Shown here piece by piece: positions 6,757-13,911 of a stretch of DNA of 22,473 nucleotides. The notes under the pieces are model-generated. The model had not been told where the DNA came from. It made no database searches and saw only the letters and a list, made by a program, of their open reading frames with translations. Source of the DNA: Aureispira sp964445645. Lineage in GTDB: Bacteria; Bacteroidota; Bacteroidia; Chitinophagales; Saprospiraceae. The DNA lies in contig CAYULH010000089.1 of the NCBI GenBank assembly GCA_964445645.1, forward strand, positions 1 through 22,473, written 5' to 3'. Position 1 is the first letter of the stretch, and every line of letters starts with the position of its first letter. Made by a program: the position numbers and the translations under genes.

Positions 6757-8004
6757 ATGACTGTTATTGCACGTTGTGTTGGGTTGTTGCTGTTGGTTTT
6801 GGCTAGTAATATTGTATTAGCACAAGCTGTTATCAAAGAAAAGAAAAGTCTGAGCTATACGCTCACTAGTACAGATAGTATTGTTCGTGCTCAAAAAAGT
6901 AGCACTTATAATAAAGAGGGAGCCTTATTGAACTGTAAGCATTACTATTATAATTTGTCGGCACCGGGGGTATTGGTCAAGGAAGAATCGGCCAATTTTG
7001 ACACCGACCAGCAGATTCTTACAGAGACGATTACCCGTTATCCAAAGGACAAAGAGCCTCAAACAGAGCGTTTAGAAACCAAGTATTTGGTGTATGCAGC
7101 CAAGGAAAAAGACAGCAAACGCATTTGGAGGCGGCATTTTGATCGTTTTGGAGAATTGACCAAGGAGGACACCTTGACCTATAATGACGAACAATTGCTC
7201 CTCAATAATTGTCAGTACAATTATATGGGTTCTACCTCGCTGCTTTGTGATGAATATCAATATAAGGATGGTCTCAAAAAACGCTGGTTGATGTATTCTA
7301 AATGGAATACTATTGATGCCAAAAGCCAAGTGGTGGAGAAGCAAACCAAGCGGCGTGATTATCGCTATTTTTACAATCGAGCAGGCCAACTAAAGCGTGT
7401 GCGAGCCAAGGATTATGCCAGTAAGATTTGCCGCAAGGTGTATTATGATCAAGAGGGGCGTTTGTCAAAAAATTATATCCTTGTTAGACGAAAAGTGAGC
7501 AAGCCTGTGGATAAGGCCAAGGGGGATAAATCGGACAAAAAACGCAAGTATATTCAAAAAACGGAAGAAATTTTGCTGTATGATGCAGGTAAGCTGCTCT
7601 CGGCTCAACGATTGGTGGATGGTAAGGAAACGAATAGTACCATTTATGAATATGAGGATTCGCTCTTACAAAAAGAGACTATTCGTGTCAATAGCACCAA
7701 GACAGAAGAAATCTTGTACAGCTACCAAGCGGGTGTATTGACAGAAAAAATAAGTCACAAGCTGGATCAAAAAGGGAATATACGTTACTCCATCAAGAAT
7801 TTTTATAATGAACAGGGCCAAGCTGTCCGCAAAGAACAAATTGCTGGAAAGAACGTTTTGTCTGTCGTAGAATGGACATACAATAAGCATGGAGATATTT
7901 TGAGTAGAATCTCTTATCGTCCCAAACAAAAGCGACCTAAGAAGGGTATGGAAGAGATGGAGCCTTCTAAAGAAAAAATTGTGTATATTTATAGCTATCA
8001 CTAA
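6757..8004 (+). CDS. Secreted YD/RHS-like repeat protein, paralogue 1
   Basis: This protein has about 415 residues from the ATG at 6757. That start gives a proper signal peptide (M-T-V-I-A-R, hydrophobic core, cut after V-L-A-Q). The frame stays open back to 6586, but that stretch contains the terminator-like hairpin. The mature part is a run of beta-strand repeats of the kind Y-x-Y-[DN]-x-x-G-x-[IL]-x-x-[KE], for example F-Y-N-R-A-G-Q-L-K-R and Y-Y-D-Q-E-G-R-L-S-K. It ends in a Y-x-Y-S-Y motif. There is no RHS core protease motif, variable toxin tail or sorting domain. It lies 40 bases before paralogue 2, probably in one transcript. The function is unknown; a periplasmic or surface location is inferred. 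Confidence 0.75.
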   Translation: MTVIARCVGLLLLVLASNIVLAQAVIKEKKSLSYTLTSTDSIVRAQKSSTYNKEGALLNCKHYYYNLSAPGVLVKEESANFDTDQQILTETITRYPKDKEPQTERLETKYLVYAAKEKDSKRIWRRHFDRFGELTKEDTLTYNDEQLLLNNCQYNYMGSTSLLCDEYQYKDGLKKRWLMYSKWNTIDAKSQVVEKQTKRRDYRYFYNRAGQLKRVRAKDYASKICRKVYYDQEGRLSKNYILVRRKVSKPVDKAKGDKSDKKRKYIQKTEEILLYDAGKLLSAQRLVDGKETNSTIYEYEDSLLQKETIRVNSTKTEEILYSYQAGVLTEKISHKLDQKGNIRYSIKNFYNEQGQAVRKEQIAGKNVLSVVEWTYNKHGDILSRISYRPKQKRPKKGMEEMEPSKEKIVYIYSYH

Positions 8005-8044
8005 ACCAATTTATCTGTAGCAAATGACTGTAAACTCAAAGAAT

Positions 8045-9265
8045 ATGATAAAACATACTCTACTCAGAGGTGCATTATTGTTGTGTACCCTTACATCTTC
8101 TGGATGGCTATTCGCTCAAGAAGTCAAGGTAAAATCTGTTGACTACAAAATTTTTGAACAGTTGCCTGAATCGGAAGAAGGCATGGATTTGGAATTGACC
8201 AAAAGAGAACTTAAGGAATATGATAAAAAAGGCCGTATTGAGCAACAACAAATTTATTTGGCCAATCCCATTGGTAAGTTGATGCCCAATACCTTTACGT
8301 TTAGAGAGTGGCTGGAAGATGTGCGTACTGAGAAGGTGATTAAGTTTGACGAAATGGGGGACTCTATCACAGCAGTAAAAACCTACATTTCTAACAAGGG
8401 CAAACTAAAGTTAAAAGAGGAAATCGTGGATTATCTCAATGCTCCTAAAAAAATGCTCATCAAGGAATTTGAGTACACAGAGTTTGGAAAGCCCCTCAAA
8501 GTCGTTTTTACGAACAAAGAAGGCGATAAAATAGGAGAAGAGCAGTACAAGTATAATGGAGATGATGAAGAGATTTTGTATAAAAAATGGGAATTGCTCC
8601 CCGATGGAAATAAGGCGACTGAAAGCAAAAAAACAAACTATACCAAGGATGGTTATTTAGAATCTTCTGAAAAAATTGTCAAAGATGGCAAAGATACCTA
8701 CAAGGATATTATCATTTTTGAAGGCACTAAAATCAAGGAGCAAACTAAGTATAAAAATGGCGAAATTGTCAGTGAATTTGGTGGTGGCAAGTCTAGTGGC
8801 GGTTACAATCCTCGTCAGGGACAGGTGATGATGGAATTTGGTAGTGGTGGCGATGATGATGGTGGTTTTGGTAGTTTTGGTGGTGGTTTTGGCGGGATGC
8901 TTCCTGAGGTAGAGGATGAATTTGATGACAAGGGCAACAAAATCAAAACCACTGAAACAGAGGGAATTGAATTGGTGAAAGTCATTAACTATAAGTACGA
9001 TGACAATTCTAATCTGCTAGAGATGGAAGAAATCAAGTACGAGGATGGCGAAGAAGAAAGCACCAAAAAAGAAAAATGGGCCTATGATGATGAAAATAAC
9101 ATTACCAAAAAGGCCGTCTACAAAGATGGGGAAAAGCTAAAAGAGGAGCAGTACCATTATAGTTATTATGGTAAGAAAACCGAAGAGCAACCCAAAAAAG
9201 AAGAAAAAGAGAAAGAGGACAAAGAAGCTAAGGCTACTCCTGAAAAAAAGGATTCTGATAAATAA
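8045..9265 (+). CDS. Secreted YD/RHS-like repeat protein, paralogue 2, with Gly-rich insert
   Basis: This protein has about 406 residues from the ATG at 8045, which begins a signal peptide ending L-F-A-Q; an in-frame ATG at 8024 is a possible start adding seven residues. The N-terminal motif V-K-S-V-D-Y after the signal matches paralogue 3 (I-K-S-I-E-H). Repeats include F-E-Y-T-E-F-G-K-P-L-K and Y-K-Y-D-D-N-S-N-L-L. Unlike its neighbours it has a glycine-rich, Asp-containing linker in the middle (about 8784-8900 in DNA, with GGTGGTTTTGG repeats). It also has a strongly charged Lys/Glu tail of about 35 residues. It shares the C-terminal Y-H-Y-S-Y motif. No enzymatic motif is seen and the function is unknown. 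Confidence 0.75.
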   Translation: MIKHTLLRGALLLCTLTSSGWLFAQEVKVKSVDYKIFEQLPESEEGMDLELTKRELKEYDKKGRIEQQQIYLANPIGKLMPNTFTFREWLEDVRTEKVIKFDEMGDSITAVKTYISNKGKLKLKEEIVDYLNAPKKMLIKEFEYTEFGKPLKVVFTNKEGDKIGEEQYKYNGDDEEILYKKWELLPDGNKATESKKTNYTKDGYLESSEKIVKDGKDTYKDIIIFEGTKIKEQTKYKNGEIVSEFGGGKSSGGYNPRQGQVMMEFGSGGDDDGGFGSFGGGFGGMLPEVEDEFDDKGNKIKTTETEGIELVKVINYKYDDNSNLLEMEEIKYEDGEEESTKKEKWAYDDENNITKKAVYKDGEKLKEEQYHYSYYGKKTEEQPKKEEKEKEDKEAKATPEKKDSDK

Positions 9266-9361
9266 CTAGCATTGTAAATAAAAATTATTGATAAGAAGGT
9301 TACTGACCAAAAACAGTAAATCGTCCCTTCCGTAAAACTCACAATTATAATATAATCAATT

Positions 9362-10516
9362 ATGTACGCATCGTTTACTAAGCTTACAGTAGTTTTTTGT
9401 TTTGCTCTCTTGTTGGGGAGTTTTTCAACAAAAGCTCAAAAGCCACAAATAAAATCTATTGAACACGAACGCCATGCAGTCATTGATGGAAAACTTACTT
9501 TAAAAGCAAAAACTAAAAAGGAGTACAATTTATTTAATAAATTATCTCTGGAAGAAAAATATAGGGTTTCCAAAAAGGACAGCGCACTAGAGTTGGTCAC
9601 TCAAACACGGCTCAACTACGACCCCAAGGGTCGGCACCAAAACACCCTAAAGTACGATAAGAGTGGTTCATTAATCTCCGAAATGAAATTGTACTGGGAT
9701 GCTTACAACAACAAGAGCAAAGTGGAATTGGTGAATTATGATGATGGTCAACAAAAATCTGTTGCAGTTACCTATTTGTTGGAATACAATGAAGATGGAG
9801 AAAAGAAAGAGGAGAAGTATTTTGATGATAACGGCAAACAAGTTAAGGGGCGTACTTGGTTTTATAACAAACAACGAGAAATAGACAAAACCTATGTATG
9901 GGAAGAACAATACAAAGAACCTCGCAAGGAAACGTATACTTCCTATAAACGCAACAAAAGTGGTGACTTGACCCAATCTACTACCGTAGAGAAAATCAAT
10001 GGAAAAGAATTTCGCAAAGATGTGCGTTATTTTAGTGATAATTATGTGACCGAGTGGTTGACCTATATTGACGGACGCTTGGAGAGTCACTTTTTTAATG
10101 AATACAGAGACAGTGTTATTATTAGAACAACTCGTAAAAACAAACGTCAAGTACTCACACTAGAAGAGGCTGCCAAGGAAAAAGAACGCTTGGAACGTCG
10201 CAAAAACAATAGAAATGCACGTTCTAACAAAAATATAGACGAAGATATTTTTGTTACGAATACCGAGTATGATGCCTATGGCAATATCTTGGTGACTACC
10301 CAAAGTATCAACGACAAGGTAACAATGGTGACACAGTATGCTTATGATGATTATGGCAATCAAACCAAAATACTAAAGGTGGATAAGGAAAAAGATACCA
10401 AAGAAGAAGAGCTGAAAGAGTATGATGATTGGGGCAATACGGCTCAACGCATTCTCAAAAAGAACGATAAAATAGTCTCTAAGGATGTTTATAAATACAC
10501 TTATTTTGAGGACTAA
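9362..10516 (+). CDS. Secreted YD/RHS-like repeat protein, paralogue 3
   Basis: This 384-residue protein has a clear signal peptide (M-Y-A-S-F-T-K, hydrophobic stretch, S-T-K-A-Q). Repeats include L-N-Y-D-P-K-G-R, T-E-Y-D-A-Y-G-N-I-L, Y-A-Y-D-D-Y-G-N-Q-T and K-E-Y-D-D-W-G-N-T-A, so this is the copy with the clearest YD signature. It ends Y-K-Y-T-Y, as in the other copies. A basic segment rich in Arg/Lys/Asn sits near residues 270-290. A 96-base spacer separates it from paralogue 2, and a strong intrinsic terminator follows. No toxin domain is present. Its role is not known; binding or a structural role at the cell surface is conceivable. Confidence 0.78.
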   Translation: MYASFTKLTVVFCFALLLGSFSTKAQKPQIKSIEHERHAVIDGKLTLKAKTKKEYNLFNKLSLEEKYRVSKKDSALELVTQTRLNYDPKGRHQNTLKYDKSGSLISEMKLYWDAYNNKSKVELVNYDDGQQKSVAVTYLLEYNEDGEKKEEKYFDDNGKQVKGRTWFYNKQREIDKTYVWEEQYKEPRKETYTSYKRNKSGDLTQSTTVEKINGKEFRKDVRYFSDNYVTEWLTYIDGRLESHFFNEYRDSVIIRTTRKNKRQVLTLEEAAKEKERLERRKNNRNARSNKNIDEDIFVTNTEYDAYGNILVTTQSINDKVTMVTQYAYDDYGNQTKILKVDKEKDTKEEELKEYDDWGNTAQRILKKNDKIVSKDVYKYTYFED

Positions 10517-10545
10517 ATAAACTTAAAGCTCTATAAAACTTATAC

Positions 10546-10590
10546 AACTATCTGTCTGGTGCTCTTTGCTAGGCAGATAGTTTTATTTTA
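10546..10590 (+). terminator. Intrinsic terminator after YD paralogue 3
   Basis: AACTATCTGTCT (10546-10557) pairs with AGGCAGATAGTT (10571-10582) over 12 bp with one T-G wobble and a 13-base loop, followed by TTATTTTA. It separates paralogues 1-3 from paralogue 4, which therefore needs read-through or its own promoter. Confidence 0.75.
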
Positions 10591-10649
10591 GAAACAAAGC
10601 CATTTTTTATTACTTTGTGCTATACCACCAATTTTTACAACAAGACCTT

Positions 10650-11882
10650 ATGAAAACATTTTTATACACCTTTTTTTGCTGGATAATAACAACCACACCC
10701 TTATTTGCCCAAATGGATAGTTTGGCTCTGGACAGTGTACGTATAGATACGGTGTTTGTCGACACTTTTCAATTGCAACAAACCGTCCAACACAACTACC
10801 GTTACAACAATGGGCAGCGACAAACCAGCTTTGTACAAACTACGAAGTATGATACCAATGATTTTGTCATTCAACAAGAGCGGTATTACTACAAATCTAT
10901 GGATACAGGAGCGGTGATTAATCGCCACTATATTTTTGAATACAACCCCAACAGCTTGCTCGGCTCGTATTATACAGAGCAATTGGCCATTGGAAACCAA
11001 GCATACAGCATCCAGAAAACTACGTTCAAAAATTACGACCGAACCTCCAACAAACGCTACTGGGTCAAGACCCAAAAACCCAATAGTAAGCAACTCTTGC
11101 GTCAGGTGCGTTATGAGTATGATAAGAATGGTTTTCTAATTGGTAAAGAAGCTAGTGATTATACCACCAATCCTGCTAGTAGAAGTATAGAAAAAGTAAC
11201 ACGCAATGATGCTGGAAATATGTTGACTTGGGTTTCTTATGATGATGATGGCGATACCAAAACACAAGCACGAACCTTCAATGCCAGTTATTTGGAAGAT
11301 ACGCTATTGTTGCGTTCCGATGATCAGTTGTATTATAATTATACCACCGTTATTAATAAATACGACAAAAAACGCCAACTCAAAAAGACGGACAAAAAAA
11401 TAGGGAATTACAGTACCAATGGCAAGGTCAAATACAACAATGAAACTAAGATTATTTATAAGGAAGGGCGGCCGTACAAACTCACCGAAAAAAATTTCAA
11501 GAAAAAGGTTAGAGCCATCACTTATGCTTACCAACCCAATGAGGAAATACAATATGTGGTAACGCCTGAAAAAAGCTATACAGAACGTATTGTAAGAACA
11601 CCTCACCCTACGCTGCCCAATCTATTCATCAAACGCACCGAAACCAAAGAAGGCGAACCCTTTGTAACAGAGTTGTGGACCTATGATAGCACAGGCCACC
11701 TACTGAACCATACTGTACTCGAAAAACGCAGCAATGGAAAGGATTGGAAAAACGAAGAACAGTACAATGAACATGGCGATATTATAGCCAAACGCCTTTT
11801 TGTGGGCAATGCTCTAAAAACAGAAGAAATTTTTGAACATACTTATCGTTCGTGGAAAGTAATGCGAATTGTGGAGCGATAG
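10650..11882 (+). CDS. Secreted YD/RHS-like repeat protein, paralogue 4
   Basis: This protein has 410 residues from the ATG at 10650, chosen because it opens a signal peptide (M-K-T-F-L-Y-T, hydrophobic core, P-L-F-A-Q); the frame is open from a GTG at 10617. Repeats include Y-E-Y-D-K-N-G-F-L-I, I-N-K-Y-D-K-K-R-Q-L, L-W-T-Y-D-S-T-G-H-L and Q-Y-N-E-H-G-D-I-I. The C-terminus carries E-H-T-Y-R-S where the others have Y-x-Y-[ST]-Y. It is the most divergent copy and lies after a terminator, so it may be expressed separately. Downstream is the hairpin-rich repeat region and then the bidirectional terminator at 12239-12273. Function unknown. Confidence 0.75.
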   Translation: MKTFLYTFFCWIITTTPLFAQMDSLALDSVRIDTVFVDTFQLQQTVQHNYRYNNGQRQTSFVQTTKYDTNDFVIQQERYYYKSMDTGAVINRHYIFEYNPNSLLGSYYTEQLAIGNQAYSIQKTTFKNYDRTSNKRYWVKTQKPNSKQLLRQVRYEYDKNGFLIGKEASDYTTNPASRSIEKVTRNDAGNMLTWVSYDDDGDTKTQARTFNASYLEDTLLLRSDDQLYYNYTTVINKYDKKRQLKKTDKKIGNYSTNGKVKYNNETKIIYKEGRPYKLTEKNFKKKVRAITYAYQPNEEIQYVVTPEKSYTERIVRTPHPTLPNLFIKRTETKEGEPFVTELWTYDSTGHLLNHTVLEKRSNGKDWKNEEQYNEHGDIIAKRLFVGNALKTEEIFEHTYRSWKVMRIVER

Positions 11883-11904
11883 GCGATTTTTAAGTAGGTG
11901 CAAA

Positions 11905-12233
11905 AAAGAACCCAGCTTGCTGGCTCATAAGCGTAGCGCACTAAACCGTACAACCGAGCAACGCGAGCTCATGAACGAAGTGAACTAATGAAAAAGAGGA
12001 GACTCGCAACGCGATCTGCGCTGGCTTGTACCTAAAAGGTACAAAAGCTCTAGCAATTTCCTAGATCGAGGCACTCGCTATGCGATCTGACTTATTTGAT
12101 ACAGTGTATCAAATAATCAGGTAACAAAGCTGTAACGAGCGCGTATTTTCAACGATGAGCTAGGGGAACCCCGAAGGGCTCACGAAGTAAAAGATACCTT
12201 TTTTAGTACGAGAACTTTTTTAAGACTACTTAT
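11905..12233. repeat. Hairpin-rich non-coding region with internal repeats (dispersed repeat, copy B)
   Basis: No gene is seen here. Hairpins include CCAGC-TT-GCTGG (11912-11923), TTGTACCT/AGGTACAA (12026-12044), TCTAG/CTAGA (12049-12065) and a long stem of 11 bp plus 4 bp with one bulge (12087-12120, loop AGT). GGGGAACCCC (12163-12172) is a fifth. Imperfect internal repeats are 11924-11944 versus 11969-11989 (16 of 21 identical) and ACTCGCAACGCGATCTG (12002-12018) versus ACTCGCTATGCGATCTG (12073-12089). The right end (12199-12233) matches the start of the window. It is visibly more GC-rich than its surroundings. It could be a mobile non-coding repeat or a structured RNA. Confidence 0.65.
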
Positions 12234-12238
12234 TTAAA

Positions 12239-12273
12239 CCAAAAAGAATTTTGTTGAGCAAAATTCTTTTTGG
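12239..12273. terminator. Bidirectional intrinsic terminator
   Basis: CCAAAAAGAATTTTG (12239-12253) pairs perfectly with CAAAATTCTTTTTGG (12259-12273), a 15-bp stem with loop TTGAG. CTTTTAT follows on the plus strand. It lies between convergent units and can serve both the YD array/repeat region (+) and pth (-). Confidence 0.85.
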
Positions 12274-12301
12274 CTTTTATGATGGGGCTTCATCCATAAC
12301 A

Positions 12302-13027
12302 CTATTCACCAGCAGCATCGGGCGGTGTGGTATCCGCAGCATCCTCCTTGGGTTTGGGCGCAGGCTTTTTCTTAGGCTTCTTTTTTTCTTCCAATACATT
12401 GGTATTGATGTTATTCATAGTGCGAGCCAAGCCAATAGTGCCAAACTGCAACACACCTTGAGCAGCATGGCTTATAATTTTGGGCAGCAATTCGTCTTCC
12501 TCCGCTGTCCATTTGCCCAATACAAAATCCACTTGTCTGCCTTTGCTAAAACGATCACCAATCCCCACCTTTAGTCTGGGATATTGACCAGTTTGCAACA
12601 ATTGCTCTATGTTTTTGAGTCCATTGTGCCCACCAGCACTCCCCTTTCCCTTCAGGCGAATTTGGCCAAACTTGAGATTCAAATCATCCAAGATTACCAA
12701 TAGATTTTCTTTTTTGATTTTTTCTTTTTGCAACCAATAGCGTATGGCCTGACCACTCAGGTTCATGTAAGTAGTGGGTTTTAACAAAATAAACTGCCGT
12801 CCCTTGTGTCTAAAACTGCCCACATAACCATGCCGATCACTCTTGTAAGATACCTCAAACTTGGCAGCCAAATAATCGACCACATCAAAACCAATATTAT
12901 GACGTGTACCATTATAATCCACTCCGGGGTTGCCCAATCCTGTAATAAGATACTTCACTATATTTTCATTTTTTTGCGCTTCCTCTTCGGAAGAGGAAGC
13001 CCATAATTTTTTCAACCATTTAAACAT
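12302..13027 (-). CDS. pth: Peptidyl-tRNA hydrolase with extended N- and C-termini
   Basis: The enzyme releases peptides from peptidyl-tRNA that drops off ribosomes, recycling tRNA in the cytoplasm. With the ATG at 13027 it has 241 residues, against about 190 usual. Catalytic and binding residues are present: Asn in G-L-G-N-P-G (N33), His in T-R-H-N-I-G (H43), Asp in L-D-D-L (D114) and Asn in G-G-H-N-G (N135). An N-terminal extension of about 23 residues (M-F-K-W-L-K-K, then Ser/Glu-rich) precedes the core. A Lys/Pro-rich then acidic tail of about 35 residues follows it. An ATG at 13048 is possible. A still longer frame from 13102 would begin inside the rplY hairpin and is unlikely. It lies downstream of rplY on the same strand, a common pairing. 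Confidence 0.93.
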   Translation of the reverse strand: MFKWLKKLWASSSEEEAQKNENIVKYLITGLGNPGVDYNGTRHNIGFDVVDYLAAKFEVSYKSDRHGYVGSFRHKGRQFILLKPTTYMNLSGQAIRYWLQKEKIKKENLLVILDDLNLKFGQIRLKGKGSAGGHNGLKNIEQLLQTGQYPRLKVGIGDRFSKGRQVDFVLGKWTAEEDELLPKIISHAAQGVLQFGTIGLARTMNNINTNVLEEKKKPKKKPAPKPKEDAADTTPPDAAGE

Positions 13028-13077
13028 ATTTCTAAGCTGCTTGGCCATTGAAGTTGTCCCATTAGAAGGTACAACAA

Positions 13078-13110
13078 AAGACGTACTGGAAAACAAATCC
13101 AATACGTCTT
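13078..13110 (-). terminator. Hairpin between rplY and pth (terminator or attenuator)
   Basis: AAGACGTA (13078-13085) pairs with TACGTCTT (13103-13110). TGGA (13087-13090) pairs with TCCA (13098-13101) across a C/A mismatch. Read on the minus strand, the stem is followed by TTTGTTGT. It would end the rplY transcript or reduce read-through into pth. It overlaps the most upstream possible pth ATG (13102), which argues for a start further down. Confidence 0.6.
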
Positions 13111-13143
13111 GTTATGAGTTGTTGTCTATTGTTGGTTGGAATG

Positions 13144-13151
13144 CAAAAATA
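13144..13151 (-). promoter_or_regulatory. Possible -7 box for pth
   Basis: On the minus strand TATTTTTG matches TAnnTTTG exactly, just after the rplY stop. The nearest TTG lies 14 bases upstream, shorter than the usual 17-23, so this is weak. If used, the hairpin at 13078-13110 would sit in the pth leader. Confidence 0.3.
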
Positions 13152-13169
13152 TTGCGCCCAAGGAACAAC

Positions 13170-13763
13170 TTATTTTTGTGCTTCTTCTGCTGCTGTACGA
13201 GCTTCTGCTGAACGCAATGCACGTGGTACTTCTACAGATGCCAATGGAATTCCTCCAGAGTTCAAAATCTCAATACCTTCTTCTACTTGTACTTCACGTA
13301 CACGAATAGATTTACCCAATGCTAGGTGTTCTACGTTTACATTGATAAAAGCAGACAATTTATCAGGAGTAGTTTGTACTTTGATTTTGCGAATTTTCTG
13401 CATCAAAACACCCCCTACTTTTACCCCTTTGGCAACACCTACCAAACGAATTGGAATTTCAGCTTTAACGCTTTGGCCTTCTACCAGTTCCAACAAATCA
13501 ACGTGCATGATTTTGTCTGTTACTGGGTGAAATTGTACCGTTTTGATGATAGCTTGGCGCACATCGTCTCCTACTGTCACTTCTGCTACTCTAAATTCAT
13601 TGGTATAAATCAAATCTCTCAATGCCATTGGAGCAACACTGAAATGAAGGTTGTTCTCACCACCATATAGAACGCAAGGTACCAAGTTGGCATTGCGTAG
13701 AGCTTTTGTACTTTTCTTGCCTAATTCAGTTCTTGAAGTACCTGTTAATGCGATCGTTTTCAT
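13170..13763 (-). CDS. rplY: 50S ribosomal protein L25/Ctc (TL5-type)
   Basis: This 197-residue protein binds 5S rRNA in the large ribosomal subunit. The N-terminal L25 domain (about 1-92) opens with a stretch typical of the family (T-S-R-T-E-L-G-K-K-S) and includes V-P-C-V-L-Y-G-G. The C-terminal TL5/Ctc domain (about 95-180) includes F-H-P-V-T-D-K-I-M-H-V-D-L and P-I-R-L-V-G-V-A-K-G-V-K-V-G-G. The tail is Ala/Glu/Arg-rich. The length fits the long Ctc form found in Bacteroidota. An essentially perfect promoter lies 50-80 bases upstream and a hairpin follows the gene, so it may be transcribed alone or with pth. Confidence 0.96.
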   Translation of the reverse strand: MKTIALTGTSRTELGKKSTKALRNANLVPCVLYGGENNLHFSVAPMALRDLIYTNEFRVAEVTVGDDVRQAIIKTVQFHPVTDKIMHVDLLELVEGQSVKAEIPIRLVGVAKGVKVGGVLMQKIRKIKVQTTPDKLSAFINVNVEHLALGKSIRVREVQVEEGIEILNSGGIPLASVEVPRALRSAEARTAAEEAQK

Positions 13764-13812
13764 TTGAATCGTTATAGTTTATTCTAAGTAAATACTTTTC
13801 TTTTTGGACGTG

Positions 13813-13843
13813 CAAAGATAAGAAGAGTTCGGGTTTTTTCAAA
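13813..13843 (-). promoter_or_regulatory. Strong Bacteroidota-type promoter for rplY
   Basis: On the minus strand TTTG (13843-13840) is followed after exactly 19 bases by TATCTTTG (13820-13813). Both boxes and the spacing match the Bacteroidota -33/-7 consensus in full. The predicted start lies near 13806, leaving about 40 bases of leader before the ATG at 13763. A strong promoter fits a ribosomal protein gene. Confidence 0.8.
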
Positions 13844-13911
13844 CAATTAACAAAAATAGTTCTTTTATTGACTGTTTTTTATGTTGTTGAAGGGTATTTG
13901 AGGCTAAAATC

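Noticed and set aside
10617..10649. GTG start for YD paralogue 4
   Set aside because: The ATG at 10650 begins a normal signal peptide; the extra 11 residues would precede it with no support.
6757..11882. Polymorphic RHS toxin locus
   Set aside because: The proteins are short, have ordinary signal peptides, lack the RHS core motif and variable toxin end, and no immunity gene or secretion gene adjoins.
11905..12233. tRNA gene or CRISPR array in the hairpin-rich region
   Set aside because: No cloverleaf with a T-loop motif fits, and the repeats are imperfect, unevenly spaced and too few for a CRISPR.
13028..13102. Upstream start of pth at 13102
   Set aside because: That ATG lies inside the rplY/pth hairpin, and the added residues do not resemble the family. 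The ATG at 13027 (or 13048) is more likely.
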